Assembly: GCF_900108065.1 (NCBI RefSeq)
Contig: NZ_FNVQ01000008.1
Location: 61,727-125,726, forward strand
From: Marinobacterium lutimaris
GTDB lineage: Bacteria > Pseudomonadota > Gammaproteobacteria > Pseudomonadales > Balneatricaceae
Direction: 5' to 3'
DNA: 64,000 nt
A program made the position numbers and the translations under genes. The stretch's first letter is position 1; each line of letters begins with the position of its first letter. Below, in pieces: positions 8,502-17,507 of this stretch. Under the pieces are notes generated by a model. The model did not search any database. It was not told the DNA's origin and was given only the letters and a program-made list of their open reading frames with translations.

Positions 8502-9446
8502 ATGATTGCCAGAATTACACAACTGTTCCCACTCTGGGCCCTGCTGTTTTCGGTCACGGCCTTCTTCCAGCCTAACCTGTTTGTGGATCTGAAAAGCGCC
8601 ATCGTGCCGCTGCTGACCATCATCATGCTGGCGATGGGTCTGACTCTGACCCCGAAGGACTTCGTCAACGTGCTGCGCTACCGCTCCGCAATCCTGCTGG
8701 GCATTATCCTGCAGTTTTCCGTCATGCCGCTGCTCGCCCTGGGCATCAGCCTGGCCATGGGCTTCAGCCCTGAACTGACGGTGGGGATGATTCTCGTGGG
8801 CTGCGTAGCCGGCGGCACCTCCTCCAACGTGATGACTTACCTGGCCGGCGGCAACGTGGCGCTGTCGATCTCCATGACCGCGATCTCCACCCTGATCGGT
8901 GTTCTGGCGACCCCTCTGCTGACCGAGCTACTGGCCGGCCAGAGCGTTAACGTGCCGGTCGCCGGCATGCTGCTGAGCCTGGTGAAGATCGTACTGGTGC
9001 CGGTCGCCATCGGAGTCGCGCTCAACAAGCTGGCACGGGGCGTCATCAAGCCGCTTGAACCGCTGCTGCCTCTGGTTTCCATGATCAGCATCGTACTGAT
9101 TATCGCCGCGGTAGTTGCCCTGACCCGCGATAACCTGGCCTCTCAGGGGCTGGCCGTGGCGTTGGCGGTTGTGCTGCACAACGGCTTTGGCCTGGCGCTT
9201 GGCTATGGTCTCTGCCGCCTGTTTGGTTTCGATGCCGCGATCAGCCGCACCATCGCCTTTGAAGTGGGCCTGCAGAACTCGGGACTCGCCACCACCCTGG
9301 CGATGAAGTTCTTCTCCCCGGTTGCCGCCATGCCGGGCACTCTGTTCTCTGTCTGGCACAATATTTCCGGCTCAATTCTGGCCGGTTACTGGTCACGCAA
9401 ACCGGTAGAGCAGGAAACTAACGCTGCGCAGGCTCAGTCAGCCTGA
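8502..9446 (+). CDS. BASS-family (bile acid:sodium symporter) transporter
   Basis: A 314-residue integral membrane protein with about ten hydrophobic segments. BASS-family marks are AMGLTLTPKDF (about 47-57), GCVAGGTSSNVMTYLAGGN (residues 105-123; the Na+-site crossover) and EVGLQNSGLATTLA (about 255-268). These transporters import organic anions with Na+; bacterial members move pantoate, pyruvate or steroids. The substrate cannot be read from sequence. The start has GGGAG 5 bp upstream. A strong terminator follows. It is a single-gene unit. Confidence 0.9.
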   Translation: MIARITQLFPLWALLFSVTAFFQPNLFVDLKSAIVPLLTIIMLAMGLTLTPKDFVNVLRYRSAILLGIILQFSVMPLLALGISLAMGFSPELTVGMILVGCVAGGTSSNVMTYLAGGNVALSISMTAISTLIGVLATPLLTELLAGQSVNVPVAGMLLSLVKIVLVPVAIGVALNKLARGVIKPLEPLLPLVSMISIVLIIAAVVALTRDNLASQGLAVALAVVLHNGFGLALGYGLCRLFGFDAAISRTIAFEVGLQNSGLATTLAMKFFSPVAAMPGTLFSVWHNISGSILAGYWSRKPVEQETNAAQAQSA

Positions 9447-9486
9447 GACGCGAGCTATTGAAGCGCTCAGTCTACTAGACGCAAAA

Positions 9487-9512
9487 AAGCCACCCTGGTC
9501 GGGTGGCTTTTT
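9487..9512 (+). terminator. Intrinsic terminator of the BASS gene
   Basis: AAGCCACCC (9487-9495) and GGGTGGCTT (9501-9509) form a 9-bp stem with a 5-nt loop and a T-run. Confidence 0.9.
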
Positions 9513-9527
9513 AATTGCTACTTCGGC

Positions 9528-9567
9528 TTCTATGTTACTTTGGTTTCTATGTTACTTTGGTTTCTAT
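9528..9567. repeat. 17-bp tandem repeat, 2.4 copies
   Basis: The unit TTCTATGTTACTTTGGT occurs at 9528-9544 and 9545-9561, followed by a partial TTCTAT at 9562-9567. It lies between the BASS terminator and the 3' end of the LuxR-type gene. Confidence 0.85.
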
Positions 9568-9607
9568 ATTGGCCGCTAAAGACAATCTGCGCCGGCATCG
9601 ACCCTCA

Positions 9608-10402
9608 TCACCAGATCGTCGCTTCGGCACTCCCCAGCCAAAGTGCGGTGAGCCCGGTACGACCGCGAACACCCAGTTTTTTGCAGATTCTCACGCTGTA
9701 GGTATGCACGGTGCTGCGGGTGAGATGCAGCTCTTCACCGATCTGAACCTCTGTCTTCCCTGTCAGTAGCTGCGCCATTACACGTTTTTCTGCCGCGGTC
9801 AGCGGCTCACTGATCATCATCATGCCCTGATGCAAAGCGATCCGCCGGTGGAACCAGTTCATCGGCCTGGCACAGTACTCAAGCAACGCCCGGTCTTCCT
9901 CACTGAAACGCGGCGCGGCCTTGTCGCTGCGCTCAAACGCGAACCAGGACTCGGCAAACGGCCCAAGACGCACGGTGACGTACAACACATCAAGAACCCC
10001 AAACGGCTCGAACAGCAGCTTGTAATAGTCGCTGTCAAACCACTCGGGCTCGATTACTTCGTGCAGGGATGTGATCTTGAACTGCTCGGGGCCGCAAAGA
10101 TTAGCGTACACCGAAATATCGGGATTCCCCTGTTCGAGTCGCCTGAAGCGCTCGACCCGGGCGAGCTTTCGCCCTTCGGTATCGACCAGTCGGATGATCT
10201 GACGTGGTCGCCACCCCTGGGCTAGATCATTCTGTCCTCGGTCGGATAAGCGCAGGCCGCCGAGCCAATAGGAGTCGGTTGAATTGATCAGTGAACAGAC
10301 CGTCTCCTGAAAGTATGTTAACGCCTTTGCAGTATCCACCGCGGGCACTGCAGCCAACTCGTCCCAAAGTTTGTGAATCCGTTCAACCTTTTCCGGCTGC
10401 AT
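9608..10402 (-). CDS. LuxR-type transcriptional regulator
   Basis: A C-terminal LuxR-type helix-turn-helix (LTAAEKRVMAQLLTGKTEVQIGEEL, then STVHTYSVRICKKLGVRGR) follows an N-terminal domain of about 190 residues with no recognised sensor motif. The frame is open to 10525, but the ATG at 10402 has GGTGGAG upstream and gives 264 residues, close to similar orphan regulators. The N-terminal half has a PAS/GAF-like mixed pattern without clear ligand residues. No kinase or synthase is adjacent; targets are unknown. Confidence 0.82.
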   Translation of the reverse strand: MQPEKVERIHKLWDELAAVPAVDTAKALTYFQETVCSLINSTDSYWLGGLRLSDRGQNDLAQGWRPRQIIRLVDTEGRKLARVERFRRLEQGNPDISVYANLCGPEQFKITSLHEVIEPEWFDSDYYKLLFEPFGVLDVLYVTVRLGPFAESWFAFERSDKAAPRFSEEDRALLEYCARPMNWFHRRIALHQGMMMISEPLTAAEKRVMAQLLTGKTEVQIGEELHLTRSTVHTYSVRICKKLGVRGRTGLTALWLGSAEATIW

Positions 10403-10771
10403 GAAACTGCTTCTCCACCGTCTACTCGAATCTGTTGCAACTAGCGAAATGTTTCCAGGCCACTGCGGAGCGCTTGGCGCCTCAACGCTATGACAGGATT
10501 TTGTTTCCATCAAATCCGCAGCCATCGATACTTTTCGGCCTCTGGACTGAATTACTCAGCGATTCTTTTTATTAGACAAGCGACAGAACAAACTCAGGCG
10601 TTAGCCGGCAAATATCCGATTGTCAAAATGGTTTATTACCGGAGGCAAGGACCATAACGCGGGGCACCTCTGCAGTATGCTGCAGTCCTGCCAGGAAAAA
10701 TACGTCTGGCAAAACACGCCTGTTGGGAGCACCGCTATTAACGCTTTGCGCGTGATTTCCACACCACAAAT

Positions 10772-10805
10772 AAAAAGCCCGTCAGTTCCTGCTGATGGGC
10801 TTTTT
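10772..10805 (-). terminator. Intrinsic terminator of the 51-residue gene
   Basis: AAAAAGCCC (10772-10780) pairs with GGGCTTTTT (10797-10805), extended by GTCAG/CTGAT. On the minus strand it follows the stop of the small CxxC gene by about 40 bp. The rest of the stretch 10403-10771 holds no gene I recognise. Confidence 0.85.
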
Positions 10806-10843
10806 GCATTGCTGTCACTCCCGTTATTTCGGGGTCATCCGGA

Positions 10844-10999
10844 TCAACGAGCCGGACGGGAGAGACAGATCTGATCACCGTAGTAGTTGTCGCCGTAGTT
10901 ACACTGACTGCATTGAGTAACCTCAACGGCGGGTTTGGTATCGGCCCTGCGTACAGCGGCTGGACGACTATCTAATACGTAACGAACGATGTGACCCAT
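10844..10999 (-). CDS. Small Cys-rich protein, 51 residues
   Basis: The frame starts at ATG 10997-10999 with GGGAG seven bases upstream and stops at 10844-10846. The product begins MGHIVRYVLDSRPAA and has three Cys in its C-terminal half: CSQC at residues 30-33 and another Cys at 45. These flank a Tyr/Asn/Gly-rich segment (NYGDNYYGDQIC). A strong intrinsic terminator follows. The ribosome site, terminator and even codon composition support expression. CxxC plus C suggests a small metal or redox site, but only three ligands are present. The family is not recognised. Confidence 0.75.
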   Translation of the reverse strand: MGHIVRYVLDSRPAAVRRADTKPAVEVTQCSQCNYGDNYYGDQICLSRPAR

Positions 11000-11130
11000 G
11001 GCTAATCTCCCAACGTGCTATTTATCAATATCCAGAGATTAATAAACAGTCACTATTTAGAGAAATTGCTTTTAGCTCAGAGCACCATAGGCAAAAATTA
11101 TTTACCGATAACCGGCCCCAGAGCTGGCTC

Positions 11131-11943
11131 TTAGCGAGCCGGCAACGTCCAATGAAAGATACCGGACTGCTTGCGCAGTATGCGAGCGGCTATATGCTCA
11201 TCGCAGGCGCGGCCAGCCATGCCGTAACAGACATGAATCGGCAGCAGATGCTCTTCGCGCGGATGACAGAAGCGTGCATGGGGCGCGTTCTCCCAGTGCA
11301 GCAGGCGCTCGTAGCGCTGCTCTTCGCTGAGTTCTGCGCTGCCACAGGTCTCTTCCAGCCAGTCTTCGAACTCCTGGTTGCCCGCTCTGATAGCCGGCGT
11401 TTCCGGCGCAAAGAAAGCACGCATATTGTGGAACGAGAAGCCGGAGCCGATCACCAGCAGGTTGTCATAGTCCAGAGCCTGCAGAGCCTGACCGATCTTT
11501 AGATGTGTGTCCGGGTCCAGATTTTTCACCAGCGAAAGCTGCACGCAGGGAATATCCGCCTGTGGATACATCAGTTTCAGCGGTACGAACAAGCCGTGGT
11601 CGAAACCGCGCTGTTGATCCAGCTTCACCGCCAAGCCAGCCTGCTCCAGCGCGCCGTGAATCTGCTGCGCCAGGGCGGGTTCGCCAGGTGCCGGGTACTT
11701 GATCTCGTAGGATTCCGGCGGAAAACCGTAGTAATCGTAGATCAGCTCAGGGTTGGCACCTGCGGTAATCGTCGCCACGGACTCCTCCCAGTGAGCACTG
11801 ATCACCAGTATCGCTGAGGGCTTCTTCAGCTTGCCGGAGATCTCAACCAGGCGGTCGACCATCTCCTGGTGATCCGGGTCACCCAGCAGCGGCATCGGAC
11901 CGCCACCGTGGGAAATGTAGAGAATATCGGTTGCTGTGCTCAT
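11131..11943 (-). CDS. DODA-type extradiol dioxygenase family protein (YgiD-like)
   Basis: A member of the LigB/DODA superfamily, non-haem enzymes that use Fe or Zn and cleave catechol-type rings. Motifs: YISHGGGPMPLLGD near the N-terminus, VISAHWEE, FDHGLFVPLKLMYP and GSGFSFHNM. The His residues of these motifs form the metal site. The start at 11943 has AGGAGG 7 bp upstream, giving 270 residues; the frame extends 10 codons further. It lies 49 bp after yqjG on the same strand, so it is probably the third gene of doxX-yqjG-ygiD-like. The substrate is unknown; quinone or catechol detoxification is inferred from neighbours. Confidence 0.88.
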   Translation of the reverse strand: MSTATDILYISHGGGPMPLLGDPDHQEMVDRLVEISGKLKKPSAILVISAHWEESVATITAGANPELIYDYYGFPPESYEIKYPAPGEPALAQQIHGALEQAGLAVKLDQQRGFDHGLFVPLKLMYPQADIPCVQLSLVKNLDPDTHLKIGQALQALDYDNLLVIGSGFSFHNMRAFFAPETPAIRAGNQEFEDWLEETCGSAELSEEQRYERLLHWENAPHARFCHPREEHLLPIHVCYGMAGRACDEHIAARILRKQSGIFHWTLPAR

Positions 11944-11992
11944 AGGAGTTCCTCCTGGACCGGCGCACCCCAATCGGGCACACCCTATCCTG

Positions 11993-12940
11993 TTAAATTT
12001 CGTAGGGTCCGACCGGCACGATGCCGCCCGGGTTTAACGCCTTGACCGAATAATACCCCGCCTTGATATGGTCGATGCGCACGGTTTCAGCAATTCCGTC
12101 CAGCGCCAGCACCCGGTGCATATAGGCATGCAGATTGGGCATCGCTTTCAGCGTATTACGGTTGCACTTGAAGATACCGTGGTAAGCAGCATCAAAACGC
12201 ACCAGGGTGACGAAAAGGCGCAGATCAGTTTCGGTCAGGCGCTCGCCAAACAGATAGCTGCGGCCATCAGACAAGCGGGATTCCAGCTCATCCAGCGTAG
12301 CGAACACCTTTGCGTAGGCTTCTTCATAGGCCTGCTGGCTGGATGCAAACCCCGCCTGGTACACACCATTGTTGAGGTTGGCGTAGATATAGCCGTTGAG
12401 TGCATCGATCTCGCCAGCCAGATCCGTCGGGTAAAGATCCGGCCCCTGATCGACCAGGCCGCTGAAGGCGGTATTCAGCATGCGCACTATGTCCGCGGAC
12501 TCGTTATTGACGATGGTGCCGGTCTGCTTGTCCCAGAGCACCGGAACCGTGGCGCGACCGGATATCTGCGGATCGGCACGGGTGTAGAGCTCGTGCATGT
12601 AGCGGGCGCCGTTGAGCGTGTCTTCATCGGCGCCGGGATAGTCGCCAAACTGCCAGCCTTGATCGGTCAATACCGGATTTACCACGCAGACATCGATCAG
12701 CTCATCCAGACCTTTCAGCTTACGCACCATCAGCGCCCGGGACGCCCAGGGGCAGATATAGGCGACATACAGCTGGTAACGCCCTGCCTCAGCCTTGAAC
12801 CCGGCATCGCCCGTGGGACCGGCAGAACCATCCGGGGTCACCCAGTGACGGAAGGAGGAGGTCTGACGGATAAAGCGCCCTTCCTCATCCTTGGCCTGTA
12901 CCGGCTGCCAGTTCTCTTTCCAGATACCCTTGACCAACAT
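11993..12940 (-). CDS. yqjG: Glutathionyl-hydroquinone reductase (YqjG type)
   Basis: Xi-class glutathione transferase that reduces glutathionyl-hydroquinones to hydroquinones. The catalytic CPWA motif is at 63-66 (C63 nucleophile) in the thioredoxin-like half; the helical C-terminal half carries the family segments VNNESADIVRMLN and RLFVTLVRFDAAYH. The length of 315 is typical. It sits between a DoxX gene and a DODA-type dioxygenase, the same pairing as yqjF-yqjG in enterics, consistent with quinone stress. Confidence 0.93.
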   Translation of the reverse strand: MLVKGIWKENWQPVQAKDEEGRFIRQTSSFRHWVTPDGSAGPTGDAGFKAEAGRYQLYVAYICPWASRALMVRKLKGLDELIDVCVVNPVLTDQGWQFGDYPGADEDTLNGARYMHELYTRADPQISGRATVPVLWDKQTGTIVNNESADIVRMLNTAFSGLVDQGPDLYPTDLAGEIDALNGYIYANLNNGVYQAGFASSQQAYEEAYAKVFATLDELESRLSDGRSYLFGERLTETDLRLFVTLVRFDAAYHGIFKCNRNTLKAMPNLHAYMHRVLALDGIAETVRIDHIKAGYYSVKALNPGGIVPVGPYEI

Positions 12941-12974
12941 CGGCTTCGCGCCTCCTCTCGCAGTGTTGTAAATA

Positions 12975-13000
12975 AACAGGGCGGCCTCAGCCGCCCTGTT
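12975..13000 (-). terminator. Hairpin between doxX and yqjG genes
   Basis: AACAGGGCGGC (12975-12985) and GCCGCCCTGTT (12990-13000) form a perfect 11-bp stem with a 4-nt loop. On the minus strand only a weak T-rich tail follows, so it may attenuate rather than end the operon. Confidence 0.6.
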
Positions 13001-13018
13001 GGAATCAGTTCAATTGCA

Positions 13019-13462
13019 TCAGGAGCGCTTGGCCAGCAGGCTGTCCACGGAGAAGCGTCCACCACCCTGCACAGCCAGTGCGGCAGTCATCGCAAACAGT
13101 GCCAGGGCAAATTCGTAACCGTTGTTGGACATGAACAGGCCGTTGCCGATATGGACGCTGAAGATCGCGACCAGCATCGCAAACGCGGTCACCAGGCCCG
13201 CCGGGCGGGTCAGCAGGCCCAGCAGCAGCGCGATGCCGCCGAAGAATTCTGCACTACCGGCCAGCAGGGCCATCAGGAAACCAGGCTGCAGGCCAATGCT
13301 GGCCATCCACTGACCGGTGCCTTCCAGACCGTAGCCGCCGAACCAGCCAAACAGTTTCTGCGAACCGTGTGCAGCCAGGATGATACCAACAGGCACTCGC
13401 AGCACGAGGGAGCCGAAACCGCCGTTAGAGCTGAACAGGAGCTTGGAAAGAGTTGCGTTCAT
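13019..13462 (-). CDS. DoxX family membrane protein
   Basis: A 147-residue inner-membrane protein with four hydrophobic segments. DoxX features are RVPVGIILAAHGSQKLFGWFGG (residues 22-43), LLAGSAEFFGGIALLLGLLTR and a C-terminal helix. Family members (YqjF, DoxX/CatD) are linked to redox and quinone processes. The ATG at 13462 has GAGGT eight bases upstream; the frame extends further, but that part looks non-coding. It leads the minus-strand operon and diverges from the LysR gene across 162 bp. Confidence 0.88.
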   Translation of the reverse strand: MNATLSKLLFSSNGGFGSLVLRVPVGIILAAHGSQKLFGWFGGYGLEGTGQWMASIGLQPGFLMALLAGSAEFFGGIALLLGLLTRPAGLVTAFAMLVAIFSVHIGNGLFMSNNGYEFALALFAMTAALAVQGGGRFSVDSLLAKRS

Positions 13463-13624
13463 GGGTCGTACCTCACATCGTTTTAACAGGATGCCTGAAG
13501 CCCTGTGCTTCAAGTTATGAGGCTAGTCTACTATCGTCATGTTCGCCTAATAAGACAGTAGTTATTGGTATATTATAAACGCAGCATTGTTAATAAACTG
13601 ATTCGCCTGTAACAGGAGAGCTGT

Positions 13625-14530
13625 ATGGACCGTATCGATGCGATGCGTGCGTTCACCACTGTCGCCACCGAGGGTAGCTTCACCCGGGCCGCCGAGCGGC
13701 TGGAGATGTCGCCACAGCTGGTCAGCAAATATGTGTCCCAGCTGGAGCAGCACCTGGGCACCCGCCTGCTGAACCGCACGACACGCAGGGTCCATCTCAC
13801 CGAGGCGGGCTCGCGCTACTGGCAGGGAGCCCAGCAGATACTCGATGAGATAGAAGCGGTGGAAAGCCAGTTAGGAGATATGCAGGAGAGCGCCCAGGGG
13901 CGGCTCCGGATCAGCGCACCGGTCTCCTTTGCGGCCCACCACCTGGCGCCAATGCTATGTGAGTTCCAGCGCCAGCATCCCGCAGTGAGCATCGACCTGC
14001 AGCTGAATGACCGCAAGGTCGACATTGTCGAAGAGGGCTTTGATATCGCCCTGCGTATCGGTCATCTACGCAGCTCATCGCTGATCGCCAAACGCATCGC
14101 CCCGGTGCGGATTGTCGCCGTCGCCTCCCCCGATTACCTGGATCGTTTCGGCACTCCCACCCGGCTGGAAGATCTGCAGGAACACCACTACCTCCGCTAC
14201 AGCTACGTTGAAAACGACGCGACCCTGCCGATGCACCGCTGGCTTAAGGAAACGGGGATCAACCCGGCCAATGAGATCGTCTGCAACAACGGCGATGTGC
14301 TGGTCCAGGCCGCACTCCAGGGCGGCGGCATCGCCATTCAGCCCACCTTTATCACCGGTCCCGCCATCGCAGAGGGCAAACTCAAGCTGGTACTGCCGGA
14401 GCATGAACCCGAGCCGATGGGACTGTACGCGGTGTATGCACATCGTCAGTTGATGGCCAGCAAGGTGCGCAGCTTCATCGACTATATGGATGGCTACTTC
14501 GGCGATCAGCCCTACTGGGACCGTTTTTGA
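13625..14530 (+). CDS. LysR-type transcriptional regulator
   Basis: A 301-residue LysR regulator. The winged HTH at 1-60 reads MRAFTTVATEGSFTRAAERLEMSPQ; the effector domain covers about 90-290. It belongs to the group that includes redox- and quinone-linked LysR proteins beside DoxX/YqjG genes. The divergent arrangement with doxX-yqjG-dioxygenase makes that operon the likely target. The start has AGGAGAGCT upstream. Confidence 0.92.
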   Translation: MDRIDAMRAFTTVATEGSFTRAAERLEMSPQLVSKYVSQLEQHLGTRLLNRTTRRVHLTEAGSRYWQGAQQILDEIEAVESQLGDMQESAQGRLRISAPVSFAAHHLAPMLCEFQRQHPAVSIDLQLNDRKVDIVEEGFDIALRIGHLRSSSLIAKRIAPVRIVAVASPDYLDRFGTPTRLEDLQEHHYLRYSYVENDATLPMHRWLKETGINPANEIVCNNGDVLVQAALQGGGIAIQPTFITGPAIAEGKLKLVLPEHEPEPMGLYAVYAHRQLMASKVRSFIDYMDGYFGDQPYWDRF

Positions 14531-14575
14531 TAAACGACTCTGCTATATTGCCCAGGCCTCACCCAAGGAACTCTA

Positions 14576-15946
14576 ATGTCCAACTCGCTTCTTTCCTGGC
14601 TCAGCGCCTCGTTTACCCGAAAAATCGGCGGCCTGTCGACCATATTGCTCAGCTTTATACTGATCGTAATCCTCTATTCGGTTGTGCAGCTGAACACCAT
14701 CAGCCGTGAGATGCGCGAACTGGCAGAAATCGATATCCCTCTGACCCAGCTCGCTTCCGAATTCGAACTCAAACAGCTGGAGCAGCATATTCTGCTTGAG
14801 CGCATCCGCCTGGCTAGCAGCACCACAGCGTCCGACTCTTCAGGTCAGAAAAACCTGAGCCTGCAGTTGAACGAGCACTCACAACTGGTGCAAACACTGC
14901 TGGAACAGGCGGTAACGGTGGCCAGCAACGCACTTAAAACCCACGAGATTCTGGATGGTATACAGGCGCATAAAGAACTGCTGAATCACCTGGAGGCCTA
15001 CGCACGCAGCCACGAGATTCTGCATGCCCGCATCGCCCAGACCCTGGCGCTGCCGCTGGATGAACAGAACGGCGAAGAGTTCGAGACAGCGGCCGAACAG
15101 ATGGACCTGGCGACAGAAACCCTGCTTAACCAGATCGAGCAGTTAACCGAAGAGGTCGCCGATATCACCGAGGGGCATGAACAGCGTTTTTTACTGGTCG
15201 ATACCGCGCTGGGTACTTCAGCCTTTGTGATCGGTATCTACATTACCCTCTATCTGATCGTCAGTTTTCGCCGCCATATGGGTGAAATACAGCGTAAGGT
15301 GGACCGCCTCAATCATTCTCTGCAGGGAAGCTCCGCCACGGAAATATCCCTGGAGCCTGCCGCTGGAGATGATGAGCTTGCTCGCCTGGCGGCCAATATC
15401 GATGGTGTGCTGGACAGCTTCACCAGTGAAATGAAAAACCGCAGCGAGGTGGAAAAGCAGCTGCTGCAACTGGCCACCACCGACAAACTCACCGGCGCCT
15501 TAAACCGTCACAAGTGGGATGAAACCCTGGCCCAGGAGATCCGGCTGGCCAATCGCGGAATGCCGCTGAGTCTCTTGATACTCGACCTGGACAACTTCAA
15601 AGGCATCAACGACCGCTGGGGCCATGATGTCGGTGACCGGGTACTGGTTCGCACCGTGGAACTGATTCGTGAAAACGTCAGAAGCAGTGACCTGATCTTT
15701 CGGCTTGGCGGCGAGGAGTTCGCGCTACTGTTCCGCAACCATAGCAAGCAGCAGGCCGCTGTGGTCGCGGAAGAGCTGCGCCAGATCTTCGAACAGCTTG
15801 AGGAGAAAAACCTGCCGCCATTCACCGCCAGCTTCGGTATCACCCAATACGAGAGCGGCGATTCCCAGGAGAACCTGATCAAACGCGCCGACGATGCGCT
15901 TTACCAGGCAAAAACAAACGGCAGAAACCGACTGGAACTGGGCTGA
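14576..15946 (+). CDS. Membrane-anchored diguanylate cyclase (GGDEF)
   Basis: It makes c-di-GMP from two GTP. Topology: TM1 at about 17-39, a helical periplasmic region of about 165 residues resembling four-helix-bundle sensors, TM2 at about 208-230, a HAMP-like linker, and a GGDEF domain at 290-455. The active site is GGEEF at 378-382, a functional variant. The inhibitory I-site RSSD is at 369-372, five residues upstream, so product inhibition is expected. The start has AAGGAACT upstream. It lies 45 bp after the LysR gene but is probably independent. The ligand is unknown. Confidence 0.93.
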   Translation: MSNSLLSWLSASFTRKIGGLSTILLSFILIVILYSVVQLNTISREMRELAEIDIPLTQLASEFELKQLEQHILLERIRLASSTTASDSSGQKNLSLQLNEHSQLVQTLLEQAVTVASNALKTHEILDGIQAHKELLNHLEAYARSHEILHARIAQTLALPLDEQNGEEFETAAEQMDLATETLLNQIEQLTEEVADITEGHEQRFLLVDTALGTSAFVIGIYITLYLIVSFRRHMGEIQRKVDRLNHSLQGSSATEISLEPAAGDDELARLAANIDGVLDSFTSEMKNRSEVEKQLLQLATTDKLTGALNRHKWDETLAQEIRLANRGMPLSLLILDLDNFKGINDRWGHDVGDRVLVRTVELIRENVRSSDLIFRLGGEEFALLFRNHSKQQAAVVAEELRQIFEQLEEKNLPPFTASFGITQYESGDSQENLIKRADDALYQAKTNGRNRLELG

Positions 15947-15953
15947 TAAGGCC

Positions 15954-16685
15954 TCAGCGCCCGCCGGCTACATCGAGGATCGTTCCTGTCACATAGGAGG
16001 CCTCATCCGATAGCAACCAGGCAATGGCGTTGGCCACCTCTTCTGCCGTACCGCCGCGCTGCATCGGCAGGGTCGGTCCGAGTCGGTCGACCCTGCCCGG
16101 TTCGCCACCATCGGCGTGGATATCGGTATAGATCAGCCCCGGGCTGACCGCATTGACGCGGATTCCCTCAGCAGCCAACTCCTTCGCCAACCCCTTGGTC
16201 AGTGAGTTCACCGCGCCCTTGGCCGCGGCATAATCCACGTATTCAAACGGCGCACCCAGCTGGGCAGCCACGGATGACAGGTTAACGATGGCGCCGCCCG
16301 CCGACATCCGCCGCGCCGCCTCGCGACAGCAGAGAAAACAGCTGGTCGCGTTGGCCGCCATCACACGGTTAAAGCGCTCAAGATCGATATCAGCCAGGCG
16401 AGACTGGGTGGACAGCGCACCGGCGTTATTCACCAGGTGCGTAACCGGCCCCAGCCTGCGTTCGGTCTCATCGAAGAGAGAGATAACCTGCGTCTCATCA
16501 GACACATCCGCCTGCAGTGCTAGAGCCTCACCGCCGGCCGCCTCGATAGCAGCCACCACTTCAGCCGCAGAGTCCGCACGCTGGCGGTAATTGATGCAGA
16601 CCGCGTAGCCCCGGCTGGCCAGTAGCCTCGCCGTCGCCGCACCGATCCCTCTTCCGCCGCCAGTTATCAGAACAACTTTCTTCAT
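15954..16685 (-). CDS. SDR family oxidoreductase
   Basis: Classical short-chain dehydrogenase, 243 residues. Cofactor motif TGGGRGIG at 8-15, NNAG motif, and YxxxK catalytic pair in YVDYAAAKGAV. N-terminal VCINYR after strand two suggests NADP(H) preference. C-terminal VTGTILDVAGG is typical of YgfF/FabG-like members. ATG 16685 has GGAGG five bases upstream, so it is preferred over an in-frame ATG at 16697. It converges on the cyclase gene. The substrate is not predictable. Confidence 0.9.
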   Translation of the reverse strand: MKKVVLITGGGRGIGAATARLLASRGYAVCINYRQRADSAAEVVAAIEAAGGEALALQADVSDETQVISLFDETERRLGPVTHLVNNAGALSTQSRLADIDLERFNRVMAANATSCFLCCREAARRMSAGGAIVNLSSVAAQLGAPFEYVDYAAAKGAVNSLTKGLAKELAAEGIRVNAVSPGLIYTDIHADGGEPGRVDRLGPTLPMQRGGTAEEVANAIAWLLSDEASYVTGTILDVAGGR

Positions 16686-16965
16686 TTCAACCTCCATGCA
16701 GTGAACTTCACTGACTTCAATCGAGACTCACGAATCACTCTCACTGCAACATAAACCGCTTATTCTCGTGCCGGATCAAGTCCTGTTAACCAAATGGTCA
16801 GGATAGGTGAATAAAACTTCATCAAACGTATATTTTTTATACTTTGATATTGACGAGCAAAACCAGGATCATCCACCGCATATAGATTTACTAAGCAGTC
16901 ATTTAAGCTGCATAACGAGCGATAAACATAAAATATCGCCACAAAATAGATCAGAGGCCCCTCTA

Positions 16966-17253
16966 ATGTCCGTATATGACCTGAACGTCAATGCACGTAG
17001 TTTGCAGCACCCATTCAACCAGGAAAGCAAAGCCGAAAAACAGCGCCCTCAGTGGCAGCAGTCGCTGATCCAGCGCTTTGAAGAGTGGAAGTATCGCCGT
17101 TCCCTGGTGAAGCTGCTCGACCTGGACAACGCTATCCTCGAAGACATGGGTACCAACCGTGGCGAACTGATCGCCGCCCTGGACTTGCCGCTGACTCAGA
17201 ACGCCAGCAAAGCCCTGGCCCAGTGGCGTGCAGAGCGCAAAATTACCGGCTGA
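16966..17253 (+). CDS. DUF1127 domain protein
   Basis: A 95-residue basic protein with a DUF1127 (YjiS-like) segment at about 40-75: WKYRRSLVKLLDLDNAILEDMG. Family members are small, often stress-regulated, and some bind RNA. The frame is open from 16807, but that part is AT-rich and unlike coding sequence; the ATG at 16966 has AGAGG upstream. An intrinsic terminator follows. Function is not assigned. Confidence 0.82.
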   Translation: MSVYDLNVNARSLQHPFNQESKAEKQRPQWQQSLIQRFEEWKYRRSLVKLLDLDNAILEDMGTNRGELIAALDLPLTQNASKALAQWRAERKITG

Positions 17254-17306
17254 TACGGCTATGCGAAAAAACGGCTGCTGAGCTCCCGCCAGCGGCAGAT
17301 ATAAAG

Positions 17307-17337
17307 AAGGCCCATCTCCTCAGGAGGTGGGCCTTTT
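17307..17337 (+). terminator. Intrinsic terminator of the DUF1127 gene
   Basis: AAGGCCCATCTCCT (17307-17320) pairs almost perfectly with AGGAGGTGGGCCTT after a minimal loop, followed by a T-run. Confidence 0.9.
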
Positions 17338-17373
17338 TCTTTGAGCGGAGCGATTTGAATGACGCTGTGCCAG

Positions 17374-17505
17374 GTTCAATCGACGAGACGCGCCACCTAC
17401 CAAGCTCATTTCAAGTAGGAGCGACGCCCCCGTCGCGATCAACCACTGCGGGCTGAATTAACCGCTATGCCCGGTTCAATCGGCGGGAAGTGCGTCTCCT
17501 GTAAA
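17374..17505. repeat. REP-type repeat cluster (three copies)
   Basis: The central copy at 17415-17440 starts GTAGGAGCGACGCC and ends GTCGCGATC. It is 26 bp and identical, in reverse complement, to 27964-27989. Two degenerate copies flank it in opposite orientation: one ending GCGCCACCTAC at 17400 and one ending near 17505. GTAGGAGCG...CGCGAT is the classic gammaproteobacterial REP core. It occupies the space between the DUF1127 terminator and the ycaO stop. Confidence 0.85.
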
Positions 17506-17507
17506 TG

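Noticed and set aside
8115..8522. Minus-strand 135-residue frame
   Set aside because: It overlaps the DUF4399 gene and the start of the BASS gene, has an Arg/Ser-rich random-like composition and no recognisable domain.
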